From positions 1 to 34,588 of the forward strand of contig DATGLG010000014.1 of NCBI GenBank assembly GCA_035294245.1: a DNA stretch of 34,588 nt, written 5' to 3'. The notes under the pieces are model-generated. The model worked only from the letters and a program-made list of their open reading frames with translations, made no database searches and had not been told where the DNA came from. How positions within the stretch are numbered: the stretch's first letter is position 1; the number at the start of each line of letters is the position of its first letter. Both the position numbers and the translations under genes were made by a program. Below, piece after piece: positions 23,136 through 31,201 of the stretch. This DNA is from DATGLG01 sp035294245 (GTDB taxonomy: Bacteria > Pseudomonadota > Alphaproteobacteria > JACZXZ01).

Positions 23136-25111
23136 GGCTGCTCTCCTCCGCTGCGGTCTTCCGCGGGCAGGTTGAAGATGAAGCGGCTGCCTTTGCCCGG
23201 TTCCGATTCGACCCAGATTCGGCCGCCATGACGCTCGACGACCTTCTTGCAAATGGCGAGGCCGATGCCGGTGCCGGGGTATTTCGTGCGATCATGCAAT
23301 CGCTGGAAGATCAGGAATATCTTCTCGAGATAGGCGGGCTCGATGCCGATGCCGTTATCGGCGACGGTAAAGCGCCAGACGTCGCCGGCGGCTTCCGCGG
23401 AGATGCGCACCGTGATCGGCGTCTCGCCCCGAAACTTGATGGCGTTGCCGATCAGGTTCTGGAAAAGCTGAGCGAGCTGGGTGCGATCGCCGAAGACGGT
23501 CGGCAGCTCGGCGGCCTCGACCTCGGCACCGCTCTCGGCAATGGCGGCGCGCAGATTTTGGATGGCGGTCGCGACGACCTCGTTGCAGGACACCCGTGCG
23601 AAAGGACTCCCCTTGCGGCCGACCCGCGAATAGGCGAGGAGGTCGTTGATCATGCGCTGCATGCGCAGGGCGCCTTCAACGGCGTAATCGATGAACTCGT
23701 CGGCATCGGAGTCGAGCTTGCCCTTGTAGCGGCGCTGGAGGAGCTGGCAATAGCTGCCCACCATGCGCAGCGGCTCCTGGAGGTCATGGGAGGCGATGTA
23801 GGCGAACTGCTCGAGCTCGGCGTTCGACCTTTTCAGTTCCTCGGCATGGCTGCTCAGGGCCTCTTCCTGGCGCTTGAGCTCCGTCACATCGATGCGCACG
23901 CAGACGGTTCCCCCGTCGCTCGTGCGCCGCTCGAAGGCTTGCGTCCAGCGCCCGTCGGGGTGCCGCTCGCGCATGGCGGCACCGGGATTGCGGAATTGCT
24001 GGAGGCGCTGCGCGACGCGGGCCTCGATCTCTTCCGGCGCGGCCTCGGGATAAAGCCGGCGACAGCGCGCGCGCGTCATCTCCTCGATCCTGGTACCGGG
24101 CACGAGGAGATCGGCAATCTCGGGGAAGAACTCCTCGGCCCGCTTGTTCCGCAGCAGCACGCGCTCCTCGCGGTCGTAGAGAATAAGCGAGGCCGGCATC
24201 GTCTCGATCGCGTCCCGAAGCTGGGCGCGGGCGACCTCGAGCTCGGACTCGCGCTGCTTGAGCTCGGTCACATCCATGCGGATACCGATGATGCCGCCTT
24301 CGGATGTCTTGCGCTCGATGATCTGAACATAGCGGCCGTCGGACCAGAGGCGCATGATCGCCGCCTGGGGGTTGCGATGCCGCGCCATCCGCTCCTTGAC
24401 CCAGCTATCGACGCGACCGACTGCTTCCGGCACGAGACCGCTTTCGGCGTGCGCGCGGAGAACCTCCTCATAAGGGGTTCCGGGAATGAGGAGATGCGCC
24501 GCGTGCGGGAAGAATTGGGCGGTGATGCTGTTGCAGATGACGATGCGATCCTCGGCGTCGGTCAGCATGAGGCTCGCCGGAATGGCCTCGATCGCGTCGA
24601 CGAAGCGGCGCCGAATCTGCTCAGCCTGCTCCGAGGCCACGACCTCGGCGGTGATGTCGCGCGCGGCGCCGCGATAGCCGAGGAAGCGGCCTTCCGCGTC
24701 GAAGCGCGGCTTGCCGCTTGTCCGGAAGACACGCTCGCCGCTCGGAGTGTCGGCGCGAAAGATGAAATCGCGGAAGGGGCGGCGCATGGCAAGGTCGGCA
24801 AGGTGACGCCGCGCCTCGGGGCTGGTGCTGTCATGCATGAGGTCGCTGCGAGTCTTGCCGACGAAGTAGCTGGTATCCGTCCCCGTCACCTCCGCCATAC
24901 GGCCCGTAAAAAAGGTGAAACGAAGATCCTGATCCGTCTCCCAAATCCAATCTGTCGCGATTTCCACGAAATCCTGGAAGCGCGCCTCCGCTTCGGCCAG
25001 CCTGGCCTTCAGGCGCGCGCATTCCTCGGCCAATTGCCGATGCGTTGCCGCGCCGGGCGCCTCGGCTGCTCGACTGCCCGACCGAGCCTTTCCTATCCCC
25101 ATGTCGTGCAC
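23132..25111 (-). CDS. Cytoplasmic sensor histidine kinase with three PAS domains
   Basis: 659 residues. A helical N-terminal stretch is followed by three PAS modules (about 45-155, 168-285, 297-412), the second and third being of the PAS type with NSITAQFFP- and NKRAEEFFP-like cores. Then come HisKA with His442 in FAYIASHDLQEPLRMV and HATPase with N-box QNLIGNAIKFRG, G1 DNGIGI (585-590) and GTGIGLAI. The ASHDLQEPLR form is typical of phytochrome-family (Cph1) kinases, although no GAF/PHY bilin domain is present. GTG 25111 is used because AAGGG lies seven bases before it; ATG 25102 is an alternative. It heads the three-gene signalling operon. The ligand or stimulus is unknown. Confidence 0.93.
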   Translation of the reverse strand: MHDMGIGKARSGSRAAEAPGAATHRQLAEECARLKARLAEAEARFQDFVEIATDWIWETDQDLRFTFFTGRMAEVTGTDTSYFVGKTRSDLMHDSTSPEARRHLADLAMRRPFRDFIFRADTPSGERVFRTSGKPRFDAEGRFLGYRGAARDITAEVVASEQAEQIRRRFVDAIEAIPASLMLTDAEDRIVICNSITAQFFPHAAHLLIPGTPYEEVLRAHAESGLVPEAVGRVDSWVKERMARHRNPQAAIMRLWSDGRYVQIIERKTSEGGIIGIRMDVTELKQRESELEVARAQLRDAIETMPASLILYDREERVLLRNKRAEEFFPEIADLLVPGTRIEEMTRARCRRLYPEAAPEEIEARVAQRLQQFRNPGAAMRERHPDGRWTQAFERRTSDGGTVCVRIDVTELKRQEEALSSHAEELKRSNAELEQFAYIASHDLQEPLRMVGSYCQLLQRRYKGKLDSDADEFIDYAVEGALRMQRMINDLLAYSRVGRKGSPFARVSCNEVVATAIQNLRAAIAESGAEVEAAELPTVFGDRTQLAQLFQNLIGNAIKFRGETPITVRISAEAAGDVWRFTVADNGIGIEPAYLEKIFLIFQRLHDRTKYPGTGIGLAICKKVVERHGGRIWVESEPGKGSRFIFNLPAEDRSGGEQP

Positions 25112-25168
25112 GGCAATACCCTTGAGCGGGACGGCCTTTGGCCCAAGGTTAGAAGACGCTTGGTAAAA

Positions 25169-25186
25169 TTAACGTTAACCCCTTAA
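25169..25186. promoter_or_regulatory. Cluster of three TTAA half-sites upstream of the sensor kinase
   Basis: TTAA occurs at 25169, 25175 and 25183 in an AT-rich patch, 58-75 bases upstream of the kinase start on the minus strand. The middle one reads GTTAACC, close to a CtrA half site, but the spacings (2, 4 and 10 bases) do not fit the N7 rule. It probably marks a promoter or binding region of this operon. Confidence 0.25.
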
Positions 25187-25408
25187 ACTTCAGAAGGTGC
25201 GCTGCGAAGCCGGAGCTGCGGCCATTCGCGGCGGCAATTCCGTTGGCAAGACATGGAGATATCGCAAGCCGCCTAAGAATTGCTATGACCTCGCCGCGCT
25301 CCCGATCCTTTCGTGCTCAAGCAATGTCTCAAAAATTTTACGGAGCTGACGGAAAGCAATGCATTATCGTCGAATCACCGGATCCTGTGCTGAAGAGGAG
25401 GCGATGAG

Positions 25409-25807
25409 ATGACGCATGCAAGGTGGAGATTGCAGGGTGCGGCCGCAGCGGCCGCGATCGCGGTTGTCGCTCTGATGGCTGGAGCGGGCTCTCCCGCGCG
25501 CGCCCAGCAGGCGATGCCAGGCGAGGACAAGTCCTCGGCGGGATTCCTCTACAGGCTGTGCCAGGACAACACCCAGGATTCACCGCGCTATTACGCCTGC
25601 CACGCCTATCTTTATGGCATGATCCAGACATTGCGGGACGTGAAGGACCCGTCGCCCCTCTTGCGCTATTGCCTGCCGGATTCCGCGAATACGGAGGAGG
25701 TGCGCCTGACCTTCAATAGGTGGTCCCAGCAGCATCCCAAGGCGATGTCGCTCCCGGCGCCCTATGCCGTATCACGCGCTTTATCCGAGAACTACGGTTG
25801 CAAATAG
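25409..25807 (+). CDS. Rap1a/Tai-family secreted protein
   Basis: 132 residues. The signal peptide (about 1-32, RLQGAAAAAAIAVVALMAGA, cleavage after ARA) is followed by a domain with GFLYRLCQDN, ACHAYLYGMIQTLRD, YCLPDSANTEEVRLTFNRW and the end SLPAPYAVSRALSENYGC. The conserved cysteines and the YCLP motif match the Rap1a/Tai fold first described in Serratia type VI secretion immunity proteins. No effector or secretion gene is near, and many such genes are stand-alone in proteobacteria, so an immunity role is not supported. GAGGAGG precedes ATG 25409. Confidence 0.8.
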   Translation: MTHARWRLQGAAAAAAIAVVALMAGAGSPARAQQAMPGEDKSSAGFLYRLCQDNTQDSPRYYACHAYLYGMIQTLRDVKDPSPLLRYCLPDSANTEEVRLTFNRWSQQHPKAMSLPAPYAVSRALSENYGCK

Positions 25808-25834
25808 GGCCTCGGCCTGTCGCGCCGATACGGA

Positions 25835-25981
25835 TCAGCGGTTGGCGCCGCCCAGGCTGGTGAAGTCCGGATGAAGCGGGATCGGCAGGAGTCCCGCCCA
25901 TTGGCCCAGGATGCCGAGGAGGAGAAGAGCGATCGCTACGGTGAGAATCCACCCGGCGGAGAGGCGTCGCTTGACTGGCAT
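25835..25981 (-). CDS. 48-residue single-pass membrane peptide
   Basis: From ATG 25981 to TGA 25835-25837. It begins MPVKRRLSAGW, continues with one hydrophobic helix (residues 11-30, WILTVAIALLLLGILGQWAG) and ends in a short polar tail with LPIPLHPDFTSLGGANR. The positive N-terminal charges suggest N-in orientation. One base separates its start from the stop of the secreted PGN-repeat protein (TGA-C-ATG), so the two are translationally coupled. This tight linkage favours a real gene. No family is known to me. Confidence 0.65.
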   Translation of the reverse strand: MPVKRRLSAGWILTVAIALLLLGILGQWAGLLPIPLHPDFTSLGGANR

Positions 25982-25982
25982 G

Positions 25983-26408
25983 TCAAGGCTTCAGCAGGTC
26001 ATTGATCCGGGCGAACTCGGCTCGGGTTCGCGCGAGGCGACGGCGGCCCTCAGCATCGAGGGCGCCCTGGGACTCGAGCAGCTCGAGCCGCCGCTCCTCG
26101 GTCCGGAGCCGCATGCGGTATTCGACCGCCTTCTCCTGCTCCAGGGGCGTTACCACTGCCGGCGGCGCGGCGGCGTAAGGCGTTATGAGATTGGGGGTGC
26201 TGCCGGCGCTGCCGATGCCGCCCGGCACGGGCACGACGCCGACATTTCCCGGTTGGGCCGCCACACTGGCATTGCCCGGCGGCACGGCAACGCCGGCATT
26301 GCCCGGCAAGGCGAAGGGATTGCCCGCCGCTTGCGCAGCGGAAGCAAGAGCCAGCGCGAGCAGCGGTGCCGTTGGGCAGGCGGTCAAAAGCTTGGTGACT
26401 TCTATCAT
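25983..26408 (-). CDS. Secreted protein with nine-residue PGN repeats
   Basis: 141 residues. Signal peptide about 1-27 (LLALALASAAQA). A low-complexity part with a nine-residue unit follows: PGN starts at residues 35, 44 and 53, and a worn fourth unit PGG at 62. Then comes a proline/alanine linker and a charged C-terminal helix (LEQEKAVEYRMRLRTEERRLELLE, about 89-112). ATG 26408 is preferred; the frame remains open upstream into hisI, where it encodes a shadow. It follows hisI by 29 bases and precedes a membrane peptide gene by one base. It might be a periplasmic or envelope-associated protein; function unknown. Confidence 0.7.
   Translation of the reverse strand: MIEVTKLLTACPTAPLLALALASAAQAAGNPFALPGNAGVAVPPGNASVAAQPGNVGVVPVPGGIGSAGSTPNLITPYAAAPPAVVTPLEQEKAVEYRMRLRTEERRLELLESQGALDAEGRRRLARTRAEFARINDLLKP
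26217..26309 (-). repeat. 27-base tandem repeat coding for PGN units
   Basis: About three and a half copies of a 27-base unit (nine residues, x-P-G-N-x-x-V-x-x) lie in the secreted protein gene. The third positions differ between copies, so this is an old, protein-level repeat rather than a fresh tandem expansion. Confidence 0.7.
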
Positions 26409-26437
26409 AGCCGAGCTCCGTGTCGGCACGGGCCGAC

Positions 26438-26851
26438 TCAAGCGCCGTCGCGATAGAGCGTCCCGGGGTCGACCTCGACGGGGGCGATCTCCTTGAGCTC
26501 GCCGCCACGCAAGGCGGTAAAAAAGCAGCTCCGCCGCCCCGTATGGCAGGCCACGCCCGTCTGGTCCACCTGAAGCAGCAGGCAATCCTGGTCGCAATCG
26601 AAGCGAAGCTCAACGAGGCGCTGCGTCTGTCCCGAACGCTCGCCCTTGCGCCATAGGGCGGCGCGCGACCGGGACCAGTAGCACACCTCGCCAGTGCGGA
26701 GGGTCGCTTCCACGGCTTCGCGGCTCATCCAGGCGAGCATCAGCACCTCGCCGGTATCGAATTGCTGCGCGATGGCGGAAATTAAGCCGTCCTTGTCGAA
26801 ATGCAAGGCCGCCACCACCGCGGCGATCGCCTGCTCGCTCTCTTTCGCCAT
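26438..26851 (-). CDS. hisI: Phosphoribosyl-AMP cyclohydrolase
   Basis: 137 residues. Third step of histidine biosynthesis, opening the adenine ring of phosphoribosyl-AMP in the cytoplasm. Zinc ligands Cys86, Cys102 and Cys109 have the family spacing (16 then 7), and the Mg-binding acidic triad DCDQD is at 85-89. The motifs VLMLAWM, YWSRSR and SGQTQRL are typical. ATG 26851 follows CGGCAG; an upstream ORF extension lies inside the metC-like gene and is ignored. It stands apart from any other his gene, in the middle of a sulfur-metabolism run, 16 bases after the metC-like gene. Confidence 0.95.
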   Translation of the reverse strand: MAKESEQAIAAVVAALHFDKDGLISAIAQQFDTGEVLMLAWMSREAVEATLRTGEVCYWSRSRAALWRKGERSGQTQRLVELRFDCDQDCLLLQVDQTGVACHTGRRSCFFTALRGGELKEIAPVEVDPGTLYRDGA

Positions 26852-26867
26852 GCGGCAGCGATCCGGC

Positions 26868-28088
26868 TTAAGCGGCCCGATGAAGGGCCGCGAAGCCGCG
26901 CTCGAGATCGGCGATCTGATCGTCCGAATCCTCGAGCCCGGCATGGAGGCGGAGATAGGGGCCCTCTGCTTCCCAGCGGGTTGCCGTGCGCAACGGGGCC
27001 GGATGGGCGGGAATGACGAGGCTCTCATAGCCGCCCCAGCTATAGCCAAGGCCGAAGAGCTCAAGGGAATCGATAAAGGCGTCCACCGCCGGCTTGGGTA
27101 CCGGCTTCAACATCACCCCGAAGAGCCCGCAGGCGCCGGTGAAGTCCCGCTTCCAGAGCTGATGGCCGGGATCCTGGGGCAGCCCCGGGTGGACGACGCG
27201 GGCAACCTCCGGGCGCGCCTGCAGCCAACGCGCCAGGCGGAGCCCGTTCTCCTGGTGGCGCGCCAGGCGCACTGCCAGGGTGCGGATACCGCGCAGCCCG
27301 AGATAGCAATCATCCGGGCCGGCGCACAGGCCCAGCTTGGCGGCGGTCGCCTTGACCTTGCGCCAATGCGCCTCGGTCGCGGTGGTGACGACGCCGAGCA
27401 TGGCGTCCGAATGGCCGGCGATATATTTCGTTGCGGCCTGCACCGAGATGTCGACTCCATGGGCGAAGGGCTGGAAGTAGAGCCCGGCGCTCCAGGTATT
27501 GTCGATCATCACCAGGGCCCCCGCGGCATGGGCGGCTTCGGCGATCGCGGGGACATCCTGCACCTCAAAGGTGAGGGAGCCCGGTGACTCGACGCAGACG
27601 AGCCGGGTGTTCTTGCGCAGATGCTGGGCGATCCCGGCGCCGATCAGCGGCTCGAAATAGCTGATCTCCACGCCGAGGCCCTTGAGCATCTCCTCGCAGA
27701 AGATCCGCAAGGGACCGTAGACACTGTCGCTCACCAGCACGTGATCGCCCGCCTTCACCACGGCGAGCACGGCGGTGGTCAGCGCGCTCAGCCCGGAGGG
27801 GAGGGAGACCGAGCGATAGCCGCCCTCGAGGGCCGCCACGGCCTCCTCGAAAGCAAAGGTCGTCGGCGTGCCGAGGCGACCATATTGCACCCCCTCGAAT
27901 TTATCCTTGCGTGCCGCGTCATGGGCGGCGATCGAGGGGTAGACCACTGTCGATGCGTGATAGACGGGGGGATTGACGATCCCGAAATTTCCCGCCGGAT
28001 TGCGTCCGGCCGTGGTGAGCAGGGTTTCCTTCTTGGTTGGGTGCTTGGTTTTCATGAGGGCGCCTGGATAAGTGAGGAGGGAGGTCAT
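26868..28088 (-). CDS. metC: Cystathionine beta-lyase-like PLP enzyme
   Basis: 406 residues from ATG 28088, or 395 from ATG 28055 (starting MKTKHPTKK), which fits family length better; the choice is open because neither has a clear ribosome site. Cys/Met metabolism PLP-enzyme family: PLP lysine Lys221 in QAATKYIAGHSD, phosphate contact SLPSGLSALT, and VNPPVYHASTVVYP near the N terminus. Cystathionine beta-lyase (MetC) makes homocysteine from cystathionine; related enzymes act as gamma-synthases or desulfhydrases. It is located with cysK and a mercaptopyruvate sulfurtransferase, which agrees with a sulfur amino acid role. Confidence 0.88.
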   Translation of the reverse strand: MTSLLTYPGALMKTKHPTKKETLLTTAGRNPAGNFGIVNPPVYHASTVVYPSIAAHDAARKDKFEGVQYGRLGTPTTFAFEEAVAALEGGYRSVSLPSGLSALTTAVLAVVKAGDHVLVSDSVYGPLRIFCEEMLKGLGVEISYFEPLIGAGIAQHLRKNTRLVCVESPGSLTFEVQDVPAIAEAAHAAGALVMIDNTWSAGLYFQPFAHGVDISVQAATKYIAGHSDAMLGVVTTATEAHWRKVKATAAKLGLCAGPDDCYLGLRGIRTLAVRLARHQENGLRLARWLQARPEVARVVHPGLPQDPGHQLWKRDFTGACGLFGVMLKPVPKPAVDAFIDSLELFGLGYSWGGYESLVIPAHPAPLRTATRWEAEGPYLRLHAGLEDSDDQIADLERGFAALHRAA

Positions 28089-28127
28089 CTTGGCATTGGG
28101 CCGGCCCCCTCGCCAAGGGTGATCTCG

Positions 28128-28727
28128 TCACGGCCGCGGGGTGACGGGTGACCCCATCAGGCCGCTCAGGCGCGGATCGTCGATCACCCGTTTGTCCTGC
28201 TTATAGGCAACGAAGCCGGCGCGCTGATAGGTCTGCAGGGCGCGAGGATGATCGAGATTGCAGGTATGCACCCAAAGGCGCTTGGGTCCATGGCGCCAGG
28301 CCGTATCGACGGTCCAATTCAGCAGATAGGTGCCGAGGCCCTGGCCGATGAAATCGGGGATCAGCCCGAAATAGGCGAGCTCGATCTCGGCATCCCGGCG
28401 GCGATCGAGTTCCGCATAGCCGGCGGGCGAGCCGGCGACATAGAGTACGTAGATCTCGACGCGCGGGTCATGGATGGCCTCGGCGAGCATGGCATCGTCA
28501 AGGGCCCGTCGCTCGTACCAGAGCCAAGGCTCACCCACCGTGTTGTAAAGGTAGCGATAGAAGTGCACAGGCATCTTCTCCGCCTGGAGCAGCGCGAGCT
28601 TGCGCGCGGGTGCCGGCGCCGGCAGGCGCTTGGGTGCGCCCAGCATCTCGAGATAGGTGACGACGATGGGAAGCTTGCCGTCTGCGGCGGGCGGCGGGAT
28701 GTGGGTGATCTCCGGCACCGGTGCCAT
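28128..28727 (-). CDS. GNAT-family N-acetyltransferase
   Basis: 199 residues. The acetyl-CoA site is ELAYFGLIPDFIGQGLGTYLL (Q/RxxGxG motif, near 121-140) and the following strand/helix end in the HPRALQTYQRAGFVAYK segment, the standard GNAT end motif. The N-terminal 55 residues are an extra region with MPVHFYRYLYNTVGEPWLWYE. ATG 28727 starts two bases after the stop of the upstream acetyltransferase, which implies co-translation. Substrate unknown; it could modify a cysteine- or sulfur-linked amine given its neighbours, but that is a guess. Confidence 0.9.
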   Translation of the reverse strand: MAPVPEITHIPPPAADGKLPIVVTYLEMLGAPKRLPAPAPARKLALLQAEKMPVHFYRYLYNTVGEPWLWYERRALDDAMLAEAIHDPRVEIYVLYVAGSPAGYAELDRRRDAEIELAYFGLIPDFIGQGLGTYLLNWTVDTAWRHGPKRLWVHTCNLDHPRALQTYQRAGFVAYKQDKRVIDDPRLSGLMGSPVTPRP

Positions 28728-28729
28728 GG

Positions 28730-29170
28730 TCAAGCCTTCAGCCAGCGCTGCATGACCAGCGTCGGCGATTGCTCGTAGCCCAGACGGGCGTAGAATTCGC
28801 GCACGGCGCGGTTGCTCTCGCGGATCAGGAGCTGGACCTTGGGCACTCCTAACGAATGCAGCCAAGCCTCGGCGTGGCGCATCATCTGCCGCCCCAGCCC
28901 GGTGCCCTGACGCTCGGGCGCGACCGCGACGTAGTAAATCCAGCCGCGATGGCCGTCATGGCCGGCCATGACGGTAGCGACGACGGCGCCCGCCTCGTCC
29001 TCGCCGACGAACACCTCGCCGTGACCGGAGTTTCGGCAGAAGGCGATGTCGGCTGCAGGATCGTTATAGGGCATGGTGAGCTTGCAGGCCTTCCACAGGT
29101 CGCGGACCTGCGCGAAATCCTCGTCGCGATAAGCGCGGATCCGCAATGCGGTGGTCTCGCCCTCAGCCAT
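28730..29170 (-). CDS. GNAT-family acetyltransferase (YpeA-like)
   Basis: 146 residues, close to a minimal GNAT domain. ALRIRAYRDEDFAQVRDLWKAC opens it, GWIYYVAVAPERQGTGLGRQMMRHAE (about 75-100) is the CoA loop with QGTGLG, and REFYARLGYEQSPTLVMQRWL ends it. The layout resembles E. coli YpeA. ATG 29170 overlaps the stop of the sulfurtransferase gene by eight bases, so translation is coupled. Substrate unknown. Confidence 0.9.
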   Translation of the reverse strand: MAEGETTALRIRAYRDEDFAQVRDLWKACKLTMPYNDPAADIAFCRNSGHGEVFVGEDEAGAVVATVMAGHDGHRGWIYYVAVAPERQGTGLGRQMMRHAEAWLHSLGVPKVQLLIRESNRAVREFYARLGYEQSPTLVMQRWLKA

Positions 29171-30053
29171 GTTGCGCCTGCGCGGCCGTGGCACTGGGTG
29201 CGCCCGTCGCCACCGGCACATCGGGGCGGCCGCCCCATTCGCTCCACGAGCCGTCATAGAGGGCGAGGGCCTTATGGCCGAGGAGATGAAGCCCGAGATA
29301 GAGAACCGCCGCAGTAACCCCCGAGCCGCAGGTCGTCACGACCGGCTTCGCCATGTCCACGCCGGCGGCGGCGAAGAGCCGAGCGAGCTCGTCCGCCGGC
29401 TTCATGGTGCCGCTTGTGGAATCGAGGAGGTGTGTGTAGGGCAGGTTGAGGCTCCCCGGAATATGGCCGGCGCGCAGGCCGGGCCGCGGCTCCGCCTCGA
29501 TACCGGCGAAGCGGCCGGCCGAGCGAGCGTCGAGGACTTGCTCGCCCTTCGAAGCGAGGTTTCGGCGCATCTCCTCGAGGCCGCGTACGAGACCTGGATC
29601 GGCATGAGCATTGAAATGGGTCTCGGGGAGACTGGGGCGCGCGCTGTCGACAGGTCGCCCCTCGCGCAGCCATTTCGGCAGCCCGCCATCGAGCACGGCA
29701 ACGCGCTCGTGACCGAAGACGCGGAAGGTCCACCAGACGCGCGCCGCGCTGAACAGTCCCGCGCTATCGTAGACGACGATATGGCTGGTGTTGTCGATGC
29801 CGAGCTTGCGCATGCGCGCTGCGAACTTCTCCGGGCTCGGCAGCATATGTGGGAGCGGATTCGTGGTGTCGGCGATCTCGTCGATGTCGAAGAAGACGGC
29901 GCCGGGGATATGTCGTTCGGCGTATTCGGCCTTGGCGTCGCGCTTGACGCTGGGGAGAAAGAAGGAGGCGTCGACGACGCGGAGCGTCGGCTCACGGAGA
30001 TTCCGGGCCAGCCATTCGGTGCTGACGAGAGCCTCCTTGTTCACGTAATCCAT
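29163..30053 (-). CDS. sseA: 3-mercaptopyruvate sulfurtransferase (SseA-like)
   Basis: 296 residues in two rhodanese domains. The first (about 10-135) is inactive and the second carries the catalytic loop CGSGVTA with Cys242. A CG[S/T]GVT loop marks mercaptopyruvate sulfurtransferases rather than thiosulfate sulfurtransferases. The enzyme transfers sulfur from 3-mercaptopyruvate to a thiol or cyanide acceptor, and can release hydrogen sulfide. ATG 30053 begins 19 bases after cysK; its stop overlaps the next gene. Co-transcription with cysteine synthase places it in cysteine and sulfane-sulfur turnover. Confidence 0.93.
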   Translation of the reverse strand: MDYVNKEALVSTEWLARNLREPTLRVVDASFFLPSVKRDAKAEYAERHIPGAVFFDIDEIADTTNPLPHMLPSPEKFAARMRKLGIDNTSHIVVYDSAGLFSAARVWWTFRVFGHERVAVLDGGLPKWLREGRPVDSARPSLPETHFNAHADPGLVRGLEEMRRNLASKGEQVLDARSAGRFAGIEAEPRPGLRAGHIPGSLNLPYTHLLDSTSGTMKPADELARLFAAAGVDMAKPVVTTCGSGVTAAVLYLGLHLLGHKALALYDGSWSEWGGRPDVPVATGAPSATAAQAQHG

Positions 30054-30072
30054 AGCGTACCTCCGCGGGCCG

Positions 30073-31074
30073 TCAAATGAGCCAATCCGGCACCGGCAGG
30101 TTCTTCGCGCGCAGGAATTCCGGATTGAAGAGCTTGCTCTGGTAGCGCGTGCCGTAATCGGCGAGGATGGTGACGATCACATGGCCGGGGCCGAGCTCGC
30201 GGGCGAGCCGGATGGCGCCGGCGACGTTAATCCCGGAGGAGCCGCCGACGCAAAGCCCCTCATGCTTGAGCAGATCGAAGATGAGCGGCAGCGCCTCCTC
30301 ATCGGGAATCTGGAACGGCAGATCGATCGGCGCGCCCTCCATGTTCTTGGTGATGCGGCCTTGGCCGATTCCCTCGGTGATCGAGTTGCCCTCGACCTTG
30401 ATGCGGCCATGGGCGAACCAATCGTAGTTGGTCGAGCCGAGGGGATCGGCGAGGCCGATCTTGATCGCCGGATTGCGCTCCTTGAGGAACATCGCCGCTC
30501 CCGAGAGCGTGCCGCCGGTGCCGGCCGAGCAGATGAAGCCGTCGACCTTGCCCTCGGTCTGCTCCCAGATCTCGGGGCCCGTTGTCTCGTAGTGACCGCG
30601 GCGATTGGCCAGATTGTCGAACTGATTGGCCCAGATGGCACCGTTCGGCTCGCGCGCCGCGAGGTCCTTGGCCATGCGCTCCGAGACGTGCACATAGTTG
30701 CCCGGGTTCTTATATGGCACGGCAGGGACAAGGTGGAGCTCGGCGCCGCAAAGCCGGAGCATGTCCTTCTTCTCCTGGCTCTGGGTCTCGGGCATGACGA
30801 TCACGGTGCGGTAGCCGCGCGCGTTTCCGACCAGCGCCAGCCCGATGCCCGTGTTCCCCGCGGTCCCCTCGACGATGACGCCGCCGGGGCGCAAGGCGCC
30901 GCGCTCCTCCGCGTCCTTGATGATGGCGAGGGCGGCGCGATCCTTGACCGATCCCCCCGGATTGAGGAACTCGGCCTTGCCCAAAATGGTGCAGCCGGAG
31001 AGCTCGGACGCCTTGCGCAGCTTGATGAGGGGGGTGTGCCCGATCGTGGCGACGAAGCCGTCCTGAATGTGCAT
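30073..31074 (-). CDS. cysK: Cysteine synthase A (O-acetylserine sulfhydrylase)
   Basis: 333 residues, fold-type II PLP enzyme. PLP lysine is Lys44 in NPGGSVKDRAA, phosphate-binding loop is SAGTGGTLSGAA, and TPLIKLRKAS and EGTAGNTGIGLA (substrate loop) are standard. It makes cysteine from O-acetylserine and sulfide in the cytoplasm. It is the first gene of the minus-strand run that continues to sseA, two acetyltransferases, metC-like and hisI; 127 bases separate it from the Nudix gene. A cystathionine beta-synthase role cannot be excluded by sequence alone, since the two families are close, but no CBS pair or heme segment is present. Confidence 0.92.
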   Translation of the reverse strand: MHIQDGFVATIGHTPLIKLRKASELSGCTILGKAEFLNPGGSVKDRAALAIIKDAEERGALRPGGVIVEGTAGNTGIGLALVGNARGYRTVIVMPETQSQEKKDMLRLCGAELHLVPAVPYKNPGNYVHVSERMAKDLAAREPNGAIWANQFDNLANRRGHYETTGPEIWEQTEGKVDGFICSAGTGGTLSGAAMFLKERNPAIKIGLADPLGSTNYDWFAHGRIKVEGNSITEGIGQGRITKNMEGAPIDLPFQIPDEEALPLIFDLLKHEGLCVGGSSGINVAGAIRLARELGPGHVIVTILADYGTRYQSKLFNPEFLRAKNLPVPDWLI

Positions 31075-31201
31075 GGCAATCTCGAAGCGGGATCTCGGGT
31101 GCTGCGGGGAGCGCAGACGACAGTAGCGGCGGGGCAGGGGTGGATCAAGGGGAAGGAGAAGCCGTCGCGTGCTGCGCCATTCTTGCCGGCGGCGGGCGGC
31201 G

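Noticed and set aside
25169..25186. A CtrA box upstream of the sensor kinase
   Set aside because: Three TTAA tetramers are present, but their spacings are 2, 4 and 10 bases, so the TTAA-N7-TTAA rule is not met. It is listed only as an AT-rich half-site cluster.
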